Below, one piece after another: positions 53,191 through 61,541 of a DNA stretch of 64,000 bases. Every line of letters begins with the position of its first letter. Positions within the stretch are counted from its first letter, which is position 1. This stretch comes from Bacteroidia bacterium (GTDB taxonomy: Bacteria; Bacteroidota; Bacteroidia; Bacteroidales; UBA932). The notes under the pieces are model-generated. The model was given only the letters and a program-made list of their open reading frames with translations, had not been told where the DNA came from and ran no database searches. The stretch is from assembly GCA_030529945.1 (NCBI GenBank), contig JAUMVX010000004.1, forward strand, positions 1 through 64,000, given 5' to 3'. The position numbers and the translations under genes are program-made.

Positions 53191-55644
53191 ATGAAACGAC
53201 TGGACCGATTCATACTCAAGTCTTTCGTGGGGCCGTTCATTGCGATCCTGCTGGTCGTCGTGTTCATCTTTATGATGCAGTTCCTCTGGGTCTACATCGA
53301 CGAACTGGTGGGCAAGGGTCTGAATCTGGGCATCATAGCTGAGTTTCTCCTCTGGGGAAGCTGCACTATGCTCCCCTACTCCCTGCCTCTGGCCACGCTG
53401 CTCGCCTCGATGATGACCGTCGGGCAGATGGCTGAGAACAACGAGCTCATCGCCATCAAGTCGGCGGGAGTTCCTCTGAGCCGAACTCTGGCTCCCCTGT
53501 TCATCGCCGCCGGCATCATCAGCGTGCTGGCGTTCTACGCCTCGAACGACCTCGTGCCGTACTCCTTCGACCAGATCTATACCCTGCGCGATGACATCGG
53601 CAAGACCAAGGGAGAAATAAACATCCCTTCGGGCACTTTCTATGACGGCATCGACGGCTACATCCTGCGCGTGGAGTCTCAGGACCGGAGCAGCGGTATG
53701 CTGCACAAGGTGATGGTCTATGACCACACGGGGAACAAGGGGAACACCACCCTGACTCTGGCGGACTCCGCGATGATGAAGATGTCGAAGGCGAAGGACT
53801 ATCTGACTTTCACTCTGTACAACGGGGCCAATTATCAGGAGAACAACACCCGCAACTACCGCGACACCACTCTGGAGCTTCAGAGGATAGCTTTCGACAG
53901 GCAGGAACTCATAATACGCCTCGAGAACTATAATTTCCAGAAGTCGGACAGCGCCCGCTACGGGAACCAGGTCAAGGCGATGAACCTCAAGCAGCTGACG
54001 CATAACCGCGACTCGCTCACGGAGCTTTTCGACCGCACGCACGAGAAGCATTATGTGATGATGATGGGGCCTACCAGCCATCTGAGGCGCACCGAACAGC
54101 TCGACACCGCCTGGGCCGCGAAGGGACTCCGGGCTTTCGAGAATCCCGAGTATCTGAAATGGGATGACCTTGAGCAGCAGGTCCACGACTACAATACGGC
54201 TTCCGACCTGGCTTCGCAGACTGCCGACGAGCTGATAAATCTGAACCGCGAAGTCTATGAGTATCAGTTTTATCTGCGGCGGATGAATCTGGATATCCTG
54301 AAGAAATTCGCGGGTGCGCTCGCCTGTCTTATCCTCTTCTTCATCGGCGCTCCTATGGGAGCTCTCATACGCAAGGGAGGACTGGGGGCCTCGGCCATCA
54401 TCTCCGTGCTCTTCTTCGTATTGTATTATATAGCGGACATCGTGGGTTCGAAACTGGCCAAGGACGGGGCCGTGGGAGCCGCTTGGGGAGCGTTCTTCGC
54501 CACCACTATCCTGCTGCCGATAGGGGTGTTCCTGTCCTGGAAGGCGGTGAACGACTCCTCTGTTTCGGATATGGACCAGCTGAAGACCTGGTGGAAGTCC
54601 GTAAAAAGTAAAGTGATGAGTGTTTTCAAAAAGACCCGGATCGTCTATATGGGTACGCCGGAATTTGCCGTGGCCCCGCTCGACGCTCTGATAAAGAAAG
54701 GCTACAAGGTGGTCGGAGTGGTGACCGTGGCAGACAAGCCCGCGGGCCGCGGACTCAAGGTGAATGAGAGCGCGGTGAAGAAGTACGCCGTGCAGCACGG
54801 AATACCTGTCCTGCAGCCGGTGAAGCTGAAAGACCCCGGATTCATCGAAGCGCTGAGGGCGTGGAAAGCAGACCTCTTCGTGGTCGTGGCTTTCCGTATG
54901 CTGCCCGAGGAAGTCTGGAGGATGCCGCGTCTGGGCACCTTCAATCTCCACGCCGCCCTGCTGCCTCAGTACAGGGGCGCTGCTCCTATAAACTGGGCGG
55001 TGATTAACGGGGAGAGGGTCACCGGAGTCACCACCTTTATGATAGACAAGGACATCGACACCGGCGGCATAATTCTCCGCCAGGAGTGCCGCATCGGCCC
55101 GGAGGACACTGCGGGCGATGTGCACGACCGCCTTATGGAACTCGGCGCGAATCTGGTCTGCGAGACAGTCCAGGGCATTATCGAAGGCAATGTCGAGACC
55201 CGCGTCCAGCGTTCGTTCATCCAGGGCAGCGAGATACTCAAGCCGGCTCCGAAGCTCAGCCGCGAGCTCTGCCACATCGACTGGAACGACTCCACGCGCA
55301 ACATTCTGAACCTCATCAGAGGTCTGAGTCCATACCCGACCGCCTACACGGAGTTCGTCTCCCCGGACGGCAACGCCCAGCAGGTGAAAATTTTCTCGGC
55401 CGCGGAAGCCTCCGCGTCGCATCTTTCCGCAAACCTTCCGGCTCCGGGCGAAATCATCTCGGACGGCAAGACCTATCTGGCTGTGGGCACTGCTGACGGT
55501 GCGGTGGAAATCCGCGAGCTCCAGCTCTCCGGCAAGAAGCGTATGGACATCGGGGCTTTCCTGCTCGGTTTCCGCGAGCCTTGCTCCTACAGCTGCTCCG
55601 CCGGCACGTCCAAGGCCGAAATCGCCAAAACCCGCATCGGCTGA
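53191..55644 (+). CDS. LptF/LptG-type permease fused in frame to methionyl-tRNA formyltransferase
   Basis: One open frame of 817 residues holds two complete proteins. Residues 1-475 are an LptF/LptG permease with six helices (three near the N-terminus, three at about 373-392, 402-420 and 433-452) around a periplasmic domain, acting in LPS transport. Residues 476-817 are Fmt, which formylates initiator Met-tRNA: YMGTPEFAV start, catalytic N585, H587 (FNLHAALLP) and D623 (DIDTGG), and a C-terminal domain. An in-frame ATG at 54616 could start Fmt alone. Out of frame there is a TGATG at 54614-54618, the same stop-start overlap used at the Fmt/thiN junction. A one-base indel could therefore have merged two genes. 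Confidence 0.85.
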   Translation: MKRLDRFILKSFVGPFIAILLVVVFIFMMQFLWVYIDELVGKGLNLGIIAEFLLWGSCTMLPYSLPLATLLASMMTVGQMAENNELIAIKSAGVPLSRTLAPLFIAAGIISVLAFYASNDLVPYSFDQIYTLRDDIGKTKGEINIPSGTFYDGIDGYILRVESQDRSSGMLHKVMVYDHTGNKGNTTLTLADSAMMKMSKAKDYLTFTLYNGANYQENNTRNYRDTTLELQRIAFDRQELIIRLENYNFQKSDSARYGNQVKAMNLKQLTHNRDSLTELFDRTHEKHYVMMMGPTSHLRRTEQLDTAWAAKGLRAFENPEYLKWDDLEQQVHDYNTASDLASQTADELINLNREVYEYQFYLRRMNLDILKKFAGALACLILFFIGAPMGALIRKGGLGASAIISVLFFVLYYIADIVGSKLAKDGAVGAAWGAFFATTILLPIGVFLSWKAVNDSSVSDMDQLKTWWKSVKSKVMSVFKKTRIVYMGTPEFAVAPLDALIKKGYKVVGVVTVADKPAGRGLKVNESAVKKYAVQHGIPVLQPVKLKDPGFIEALRAWKADLFVVVAFRMLPEEVWRMPRLGTFNLHAALLPQYRGAAPINWAVINGERVTGVTTFMIDKDIDTGGIILRQECRIGPEDTAGDVHDRLMELGANLVCETVQGIIEGNVETRVQRSFIQGSEILKPAPKLSRELCHIDWNDSTRNILNLIRGLSPYPTAYTEFVSPDGNAQQVKIFSAAEASASHLSANLPAPGEIISDGKTYLAVGTADGAVEIRELQLSGKKRMDIGAFLLGFREPCSYSCSAGTSKAEIAKTRIG

Positions 55645-56300
55645 TGGGCGTCTGCGTGGCCATAGTCTGCAACGGGCAGCTGCCCCGCACGCGCAGGCCT
55701 CTGGCACTGCTCTCTTCCGCTGACTTCATTATCTGCTGCGACGGGGCGCTGAATGCTCTGCTGCGCAGGGGGATCACTCCTTCCGCAGTCATCGGGGATA
55801 TGGATTCGGTGTCCGGGAAGGTTCTGGGGAGCTTCTCCGGAAAGGTGGTGCGCAGCGATGACCAGGAAACGAACGACCAGACGAAAGCTCTGCACTATGC
55901 GCTTTCCGTCTGGCCCGATGTTTCGCAGATCAGGATTCTGGGGGCTTCGGGCAAGAGCGAGGCCCACACTCTCGGGAATCTGTCCCTGCTTATGGAATAT
56001 GAAAGGACGCTCGGGCTTTCCTCGCGACGAATCGACCTGAGGATGGTGTCGGACTGGAGCGAGGCTTTCGCCGTGTTCTCCGACAGGATAGAGTTCGGGA
56101 CCGTCCCCGGGCAGAAAGTGTCTCTCTTTTCGCCGGACAATTCTCTTCAGATGCATTCGGAGGGGCTGGACTGGCCGACCGATGCCGTGGTCTGGGACAA
56201 CTGGTGGAAGGCGAGTCTGAACCGCGCCTCCTCCACCCGGGTCCGCCTCATCCTGAACCACCCCGCCCCCGTGCTGGTCATCCTGGACACTGTGCGTTAG
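55644..56300 (+). CDS. thiN: Thiamine diphosphokinase
   Basis: 218 residues from ATG 55644, which overlaps the stop of the upstream gene (TGATG). Motifs AIVCNG near the N-terminus, VIGDMDSVSGK and SDDQETNDQTKAL (D-x-TD-x-x-K-A-L type) and GASGKSEAHTLGNLSLL match TPK catalytic regions transferring pyrophosphate to thiamine. Length and the later beta-sandwich half are normal. The convergent terminator follows. Confidence 0.93.
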   Translation: MGVCVAIVCNGQLPRTRRPLALLSSADFIICCDGALNALLRRGITPSAVIGDMDSVSGKVLGSFSGKVVRSDDQETNDQTKALHYALSVWPDVSQIRILGASGKSEAHTLGNLSLLMEYERTLGLSSRRIDLRMVSDWSEAFAVFSDRIEFGTVPGQKVSLFSPDNSLQMHSEGLDWPTDAVVWDNWWKASLNRASSTRVRLILNHPAPVLVILDTVR

Positions 56301-56314
56301 AGTCACTTGCGTTC

Positions 56315-56406
56315 CGTCATGCCCGACCTGCATTCGTCATGCCCGACCTGCTCGGGCATCTTCCGGAGCGGAGCGACCCAGGGGGTCCGGGGGATACGGC
56401 CCCCGG
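56315..56406. repeat. Intergenic GC-rich repeat block
   Basis: CGTCATGCCCGACCTGC occurs twice (56315-56331 and 56335-56351). The second copy runs into a palindrome GCCCGA-CCTGC-TCGGGC (56341-56357). A second hairpin pairs CCGGGGG (56387-56393) with CCCCCGG (56400-56406). No gene is visible. The block looks like a dispersed intergenic repeat, a judgement from its form only. Confidence 0.45.
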
Positions 56407-56418
56407 TGATAGAATTTA

Positions 56419-56448
56419 AAACAGGGCACGCTACAGCGTGCTCTGTTT
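56419..56448 (-). terminator. Terminator between convergent thiN and the aldo/keto reductase gene
   Basis: A 13-pair stem (one G-U) joins AAACAGGGCACGC (56419-56431) to GCGTGCTCTGTTT (56436-56448) with a TACA loop. On the minus strand it is followed by TTTTAAATT. The TAG stop of the minus-strand gene (56431-56433) lies at the loop. It may also act on the plus strand. Confidence 0.65.
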
Positions 56449-57780
56449 CAACTTCTCCACGTAAGCATCGATGCGCCGCAGCTCCGCCGGAATGCGGATA
56501 TGCTGCGGACAGTGACTCACGCACTCCCCGCAAGTGATGCAGTGGTCCGCCTGACGCACAGACTCGACAGCCTTGTCATAGGAAGTCAGGTACTTGCGCC
56601 GCAGCTTGCGGAAATCCGCCTGAGCGGCGCTCTCCGCTATGGTCCCCTCATTCACGCAGGAATTGTAGTGCCGGAAAACCCCCGGAATATCTATGCCGTA
56701 AGGACAAGGCATACAGTACTGGCAGGCCGTGCAGGGCACAAGAGGATAGTCCCTGATCATCCCCGCCACGCTCTCCAGAAGAGCCAGTTCCCCCTCGTCC
56801 AGCGGATCGAAATGCAGGAAAGTGTCGAGATTGTCCTTCAGATGGTCCATATAGGTCATACCGCTGAGCACCGTGAACACTCCCGGATAAGTCCCGCAGA
56901 AGCGGAAAGCCCAGGAAGCCACTGACTTCGACGGCTCCCTTTCCTTCAGCATATCGGCCACCCTCCTCGGGACGCTCGCAAGCTGCCCTCCGAGAAGAGG
57001 CTCCATAATCACGACAGGCAGATTCCGCTTCACAAGCTCGTCGTACATATAGCTTGCATTCGTCTCCCTGCTGCCGCAATGGTTCCAGTCCACATAGTTC
57101 ATCTGAATCTGCACGAAATCGAAATGATAACGCTCGTGCACCTCCATCAGAGAGTCGAAACCCTCTTTCGGCCCGTGGAAAGAGAAACCGAGGTTCCGGA
57201 TGCGTCCGGCCTCGCGCTCCGCGAGCAGGAAATCCATCATCCCGTTATCGACGTAGCGGGTCCTGAAAGCATCCGCGTCGCTCAGGGAATGGAGCAGGTA
57301 ATAGTCTATATAATCGGTGCGGAAACGCTCGAACGAGGCCCGGTACATACGCAGGGACTCCTCCCGGGAGAAGTCCCGGAAATTCGACATCTTCGTGGCC
57401 ACATAGTAGCTGCTGCGCGGATAGCGGCTCAGCGACTTGCCGGTAGCCTCCTCACTCTGACCCATAAGGTACACCGGCGAGGAGTCGAAGTAATTCACCC
57501 CGTGAGAGATGGCGTAATCTATCATCTCGTCCACCTTGCCCTGATCTATTATGTCTTTGCCTTCGCTGTCCTTCATCATCGGCCAGCGCATACAGCCGTA
57601 ACCGAGCAGCGAGACGGAATCCCCGTCCTTGGGATTGGCGCGCATCGGCATACCGCCCTCTTCCCCGGCGGGGTCGGAGGACCGTACGGTCCCGCGGCCG
57701 CAGGCCGCGACGGCCGCGAGAGCGGCCGTGCCGACCCCCGCCCTTTTCACGAATTCCCTTCTGGATATTTTCTCACTCAT
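56431..57780 (-). CDS. Tat-exported aldo/keto reductase with ferredoxin domain
   Basis: 449 residues. The N-terminus SRREFVKRAGVGTAALAAVAAC has a twin-arginine motif and a cysteine after a lipobox-like AVAAC, so it may be a Tat-dependent lipoprotein. An aldo/keto reductase barrel (about 40-350) keeps the catalytic D, Y, K and H in GVNYFDSSPVYLMG, YYVATKMS and YIDYYLLHSLSD. C-terminal [4Fe-4S] motifs CTACQYCMPCPYGIDIP and CITCGECVSHCPQHI suggest internal electron transfer. Its stop lies in the terminator loop. The next gene upstream starts four bases earlier. Function in the envelope is not known. Confidence 0.9.
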   Translation of the reverse strand: MSEKISRREFVKRAGVGTAALAAVAACGRGTVRSSDPAGEEGGMPMRANPKDGDSVSLLGYGCMRWPMMKDSEGKDIIDQGKVDEMIDYAISHGVNYFDSSPVYLMGQSEEATGKSLSRYPRSSYYVATKMSNFRDFSREESLRMYRASFERFRTDYIDYYLLHSLSDADAFRTRYVDNGMMDFLLAEREAGRIRNLGFSFHGPKEGFDSLMEVHERYHFDFVQIQMNYVDWNHCGSRETNASYMYDELVKRNLPVVIMEPLLGGQLASVPRRVADMLKEREPSKSVASWAFRFCGTYPGVFTVLSGMTYMDHLKDNLDTFLHFDPLDEGELALLESVAGMIRDYPLVPCTACQYCMPCPYGIDIPGVFRHYNSCVNEGTIAESAAQADFRKLRRKYLTSYDKAVESVRQADHCITCGECVSHCPQHIRIPAELRRIDAYVEKLKQSTL

Positions 57781-57784
57781 AACT

Positions 57785-59179
57785 TCAGCTGATTATATGG
57801 TCATTATAGCCCTCCACACGGATAGCGGAAACAGGACGCGACGGACAGAGGTATTCGCACTTGCCGCAGCCTATGCAGCTGTCCTCGTGCACCGTCGGGA
57901 TACGGACGGACATCTCGTCGTCAGGATCCTTCGCCACATAGCTTATGGCCCCCGCCGGACAGTGCGAACCGCAGCTGCGGCAGTGCCCGCCATTATAAGA
58001 AACGCAGAGGGAATAATCTATCACGGCGTGCCCTATATGGATGGCCGTCTTCTCTTCCGGAGTGATCGCCGTGATGGCCCCGGCCGGACAGAGAGTCGAG
58101 CAGAGGGTACATTCCGGACGGCAGAAGCCCTTTTCGAAGCCCATCTGAGGCTGCATAAGATGCTCCAGGTCAGTGGACGGCCGCAACACCGAGTTCGGGC
58201 AGTTCGACACGCAGAGCTGACAGGCGGTGCAGCGCGAATAGAAGTCCTTCTGACTCCCGGAGCCCGGAGGAGTAATCCTCTGCGCACGTTCGGGGGCGCG
58301 CTTCGGCACCACCGGAGCGAGCCCGCCGTCGAGCTTGTTCTGCGCGTGGGAGAGCGCTGAAGTCCCGAGCAGGACTCCGGCCACCATAAATGCGCGTCGG
58401 GACTCATCGACTCCCGCAGAGGCGGGACCGGACGCCCCAGCTGCCTTCTGAGCTTTGCGGGTAAGCGGGCCGTAGCTGATGCCCCCCTTGCGGCAGCTTC
58501 CGATGCAGTCGAGACAGACTACGCAGCGCGAGCGGTCCACTGTGCCCGAGGCGGCGTCGATGCAGTGGCATTTGCAGCTCTTTTCGCAGAGCTTGCAGCC
58601 CACGCATCTGCTCCTGTCGATGTGCACTCCGAACAGGGAGAAGCGGGAGAACAGGCCCAGGACGGTGCCCACAGGGCAGATTTCATTGCACCAGGCCCGA
58701 CCGGAAGTCCAGGCGAGGATGGCGAGCAGAAGGAACGTCACCCCGGCGACAGTCGGAACTATCCAGCCGTGAGGATGCACGAGGCCGGATATCATACGGC
58801 CGTACGCGCTGTACGGGGCTATCAGGGCCACGATGAACTGCAGGTCCGCTATGAGGCAGACGATGAAGACCGCCAGTACCGCATAGCGCAGAAAGCCCGC
58901 CTTGCGATAGGCGAATTTCTTTTTCCCGCTCAGACGTCTGAGCCGGATGATGAGGTCCTGGAGCACTCCCAGCGGGCAGATGAAAGAGCAGTACACCCTC
59001 CCCAGCAGCACGGTGACGAGCAGCACTCCCACGATCACCGCCAGATTCAGCGCCATACAGGCGGGCAGAAACTGCAGTTTAGCCATCCATCCCCACCACT
59101 GCCCGCCTATGCCGGCAAGCAGCAGGGTGATGCAGATGAAGAAGATGGCGGCAAGCGCGATCCTTACTTTACGCAACAT
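57785..59179 (-). CDS. Membrane polyferredoxin (NapH/MauN-like 4Fe-4S protein)
   Basis: 464 residues. About five membrane helices in the first 220, with two CxxxCP motifs (YCSFICPLG, WCNEICPVG) as in NapH/CcoG-type proteins. Several ferredoxin motifs follow: CVGCKLCEKSC, CVVCLDCIGSC, CTACQLCVSNC, CTLCSTLCPAG and CGKCEYLCP. It could carry electrons from the quinone pool to the Tat-exported aldo/keto reductase just downstream. Confidence 0.85.
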   Translation of the reverse strand: MLRKVRIALAAIFFICITLLLAGIGGQWWGWMAKLQFLPACMALNLAVIVGVLLVTVLLGRVYCSFICPLGVLQDLIIRLRRLSGKKKFAYRKAGFLRYAVLAVFIVCLIADLQFIVALIAPYSAYGRMISGLVHPHGWIVPTVAGVTFLLLAILAWTSGRAWCNEICPVGTVLGLFSRFSLFGVHIDRSRCVGCKLCEKSCKCHCIDAASGTVDRSRCVVCLDCIGSCRKGGISYGPLTRKAQKAAGASGPASAGVDESRRAFMVAGVLLGTSALSHAQNKLDGGLAPVVPKRAPERAQRITPPGSGSQKDFYSRCTACQLCVSNCPNSVLRPSTDLEHLMQPQMGFEKGFCRPECTLCSTLCPAGAITAITPEEKTAIHIGHAVIDYSLCVSYNGGHCRSCGSHCPAGAISYVAKDPDDEMSVRIPTVHEDSCIGCGKCEYLCPSRPVSAIRVEGYNDHIIS

Positions 59180-59195
59180 ATCGATTAAATGACTT

Positions 59196-59216
59196 AGTGA
59201 TTATTTAGGGATCACT
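59196..59216. promoter_or_regulatory. Inverted repeat upstream of the polyferredoxin gene
   Basis: AGTGAT (59196-59201) and ATCACT (59211-59216) form a six-base inverted repeat around a nine-base loop, 17 bases upstream of the ATG at 59179. It could be an operator or a weak hairpin. Little can be said. Confidence 0.25.
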
Positions 59217-59234
59217 CTGGTTCTGAAGTGTTTT

Positions 59235-61331
59235 CTATCTTCCCGCCGGCACGATGCCGAGTTTCTCCAGCAGCGCCTCCGGCTGAGGGTCGTGCCCCCG
59301 GAAGTTCCGGTACATCACGGCCTCATCCTCGCTGCCCCCGCGCGAGAGGATGTTGTCACGGAAGGAGTGGGACACCTCGGTGCTGAAGATTCCCTTCTCC
59401 TTGAAAAGGCTGAACGCGTCGGCTTCCAGCACCTCGGACCATTTGTAGGAATAGTAGCCCGCGCTGTAGCCGCCCGAGAAGATGTGGCTGAAGCTCGTGG
59501 AGGTGCAGGCCTGCGGGATGGAAGGAATCACGGCCGAAGACTTGAGAGCGGCCTTCTCGAACTCTATCGTACCCATATCCGTCATAGTCTTCTGATAATG
59601 CCAGGCCATATCGAGGATGCCGAACTGGAGCTGGCGCACCTGCGCGTAGGCGGCGTGATAGTTCTTCGCGTCCACGATCTTCCGTATGAGGCTGTCAGGG
59701 AGCACTTCGCCGGTCTGGTAGTGGCGCGCGAAGCCGTCGAGGAACTCAGGCTCGAACGCCCAGTTCTCCATAATCTGCGACGGCAGCTCGACGAAGTCCC
59801 GCGAGACGTTCGTGCCGGTCAGCGAGCCATAGCGGCCTTCGGCCAATATGCCGTGCAGGCAGTGTCCGAATTCGTGGAGCAGAGTCGTGAGTTCGTCGTG
59901 GGTGAGAAGGGCCGGCTTGCCGGCGGCAGGCTTGGAGAAGTTCGTGACCATACTGATGAACGGGCGTTTCTCCACGCCGTCCACTATGCTCTGTCCCCGG
60001 AATTCGGTCATCCAGGCCCCTCCCCTCTTGCTGTCGCGAGGGAAGAAGTCGGCATAGTAGAGGGCCATATGGCGGCCGTCGGCATCCTTCACGTCATAGA
60101 CCTTCACGTCCGGATGATAGACAGGAATGTCCTTGCGCTCCTCGAAGCTGAGGCCGTAGAGGCGGCCGGCCAGAGAGAAGATCGCGCCGATGCAGTTCTC
60201 CAGACGGAAGTAAGGCTTGAGCTGCTCATCGTTTATGGAGTATTTCTCGTCCATCAGTTTTTCTGACCAATACGAGAAGTCCCAAGGCTGGATTTCGGCT
60301 TCTTCGAAGCCCTGCGAGCGGGCGTAGGCGAGAAGTTCCTTCACTTCTTCGCGGGCTACCGGGAGAGACGGGACGAGCAGTTTCCGGATGAATTCGTTTA
60401 CCGTCTGAGGGTTTTTCGCCATACGCTCTTCGAGGGCGTAGTCGGCGTAGGTCTCATAACCGAGGATGTTCGCGATCTTCAGTCGCGTCTGCGCGATGCG
60501 GCGGCAGAGTTCGAGATTGCTGTTCTCGCCCTCAGTGGCCCTGGTGTTGTAAGCCATCCATATCTGCTTGCGCAGATCGCGCAGCGGGCTGTATTTGAGA
60601 AGCGCCGAGTAGCTCGGGGCGCTCAGATCGAAGGTCCAGCCGGAGGTGCCTTTGGAATTGGCCGCTTCGGCGGCCGCCTCGCGGACAAATTCAGGAAGCC
60701 CTTCGAGCGAAGCTTCGTCCGTAAGGTTCAGGGTATAGGCGTTCGTGGCGGCGAGCAGGTTCTTGCCGTACTGGAGCGTGAGCAGCGAGAGCTCTTCGCT
60801 GAGCTTGCTGTAAGTCTGCTTGTCCTCGGGGCTGAGGTTCGCTCCGCTGCGGGTGAATGACCTGTAGGTGTCCTCCAGCAGGCGTTTCTGATCCGCTTCG
60901 AGGGCCGGATTGCTGTCGTGGACGGCTTTTATGCGGGAGAAGAGCGTCTCGTTCAGGGAGACGTACATCGAATACTCTGTCATCATCGGGGCGACTTTCT
61001 CGGCTATCTCCTGCATCTGCGGGTTAGTGTCGGCCTCGAGAAGGTTGTAGAAGATGCCCGAGATGTCGTCGAGACGGCTTCCCGCCTGCTCGAGGGCGAG
61101 GATGGTGTTTTCGAAGTCCGGCTCCTGCGGCTCGGCGACGATGGCGTCGATTTCAGCCTTGGCCTGGGCGATGGCTTGCTCGAAGGCCGGGAGATAGTGT
61201 TCTGTCTTGATTTTGTCGAACTGCGGCGCGCCGTACTGAAGAGGTGAGTCGCAAAGAAGCGGATTCTGCATATCGCAAGATGAAATGAGGCACAGAGCGA
61301 GCCCTGCGCCGAGGATGTGTTTAAGTGCCAT
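59235..61331 (-). CDS. M3 family zinc metallopeptidase (Dcp-like), second copy, lipoprotein
   Basis: 698 residues from ATG 61331, which gives a lipoprotein signal with lipobox ISSC (C19). Longer in-frame sequence upstream spans the palindromic repeats and is not coding. The zinc motif HEFGHCLHG lies near residue 483, followed by a helix containing DFVELPSQ. It is a distant paralogue of the M3 peptidase at 2140-4155; both open with NPLL...Y(G)xPxFDxI. A well-formed promoter precedes it, and no SudA-like or other partner is adjacent. Confidence 0.9.
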   Translation of the reverse strand: MALKHILGAGLALCLISSCDMQNPLLCDSPLQYGAPQFDKIKTEHYLPAFEQAIAQAKAEIDAIVAEPQEPDFENTILALEQAGSRLDDISGIFYNLLEADTNPQMQEIAEKVAPMMTEYSMYVSLNETLFSRIKAVHDSNPALEADQKRLLEDTYRSFTRSGANLSPEDKQTYSKLSEELSLLTLQYGKNLLAATNAYTLNLTDEASLEGLPEFVREAAAEAANSKGTSGWTFDLSAPSYSALLKYSPLRDLRKQIWMAYNTRATEGENSNLELCRRIAQTRLKIANILGYETYADYALEERMAKNPQTVNEFIRKLLVPSLPVAREEVKELLAYARSQGFEEAEIQPWDFSYWSEKLMDEKYSINDEQLKPYFRLENCIGAIFSLAGRLYGLSFEERKDIPVYHPDVKVYDVKDADGRHMALYYADFFPRDSKRGGAWMTEFRGQSIVDGVEKRPFISMVTNFSKPAAGKPALLTHDELTTLLHEFGHCLHGILAEGRYGSLTGTNVSRDFVELPSQIMENWAFEPEFLDGFARHYQTGEVLPDSLIRKIVDAKNYHAAYAQVRQLQFGILDMAWHYQKTMTDMGTIEFEKAALKSSAVIPSIPQACTSTSFSHIFSGGYSAGYYSYKWSEVLEADAFSLFKEKGIFSTEVSHSFRDNILSRGGSEDEAVMYRNFRGHDPQPEALLEKLGIVPAGR

Positions 61332-61355
61332 AAGCCTTTTCGGTGTTGGATTGCG

Positions 61356-61387
61356 CAAATATATGATTTGCCTTGCACTTTTGCAAG
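61356..61387 (-). promoter_or_regulatory. Promoter of the second M3 peptidase gene
   Basis: TATATTTG (61356-61363) is an exact TAnnTTTG box on the minus strand. About 20 bases upstream is CTTG (61384-61387), close to the -33 TTTG. Initiation near 61349 gives a leader of about 18 bases and supports the ATG at 61331. Confidence 0.65.
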
Positions 61388-61430
61388 TCTGCGGCACTTT
61401 CGTGGCTCTTTCTTCCTTTCTGACGCAATT

Positions 61431-61512
61431 CGGGGTGAAAAAGGTCGTCTTTTTCACCCCGAACAGTATTTTATGGGCCTCCGGGGTGAAAAGTGTCGTC
61501 TTTTTCACCCCG
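61431..61512. repeat. Two near-identical 31-base palindromes in tandem
   Basis: Copies at 61431-61461 and 61482-61512 each consist of CGGGGTGAAAA, a core around GTCGTC, and TTTTCACCCCG. The first has a 12-13-base perfect stem around GTCGT; the second differs at two bases. Their starts are 51 bases apart (20-base spacer). They lie between a PorV-like gene and the promoter of the M3 peptidase, neither hairpin being followed by a T-run. No other copy is seen in this window. Confidence 0.75.
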
Positions 61513-61541
61513 TGTGGCGTACCCCTAAGGCCGCCTGCGCA

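Noticed and set aside
53011..55707. Long frame on the minus strand opposite the LptF-Fmt gene
   Set aside because: It is a composition shadow of a well-identified gene; no motif or start context supports it.
61332..61508. N-terminal extension of the second M3 peptidase through the palindromes
   Set aside because: It would make a repetitive leader (KKTTLFTP, KKTTFFTP) in front of a perfect lipoprotein signal and span the mapped promoter.
61431..61512. CRISPR array
   Set aside because: Only two repeats, a 20-base spacer that is too short, strongly palindromic units with differences, and no cas genes nearby.
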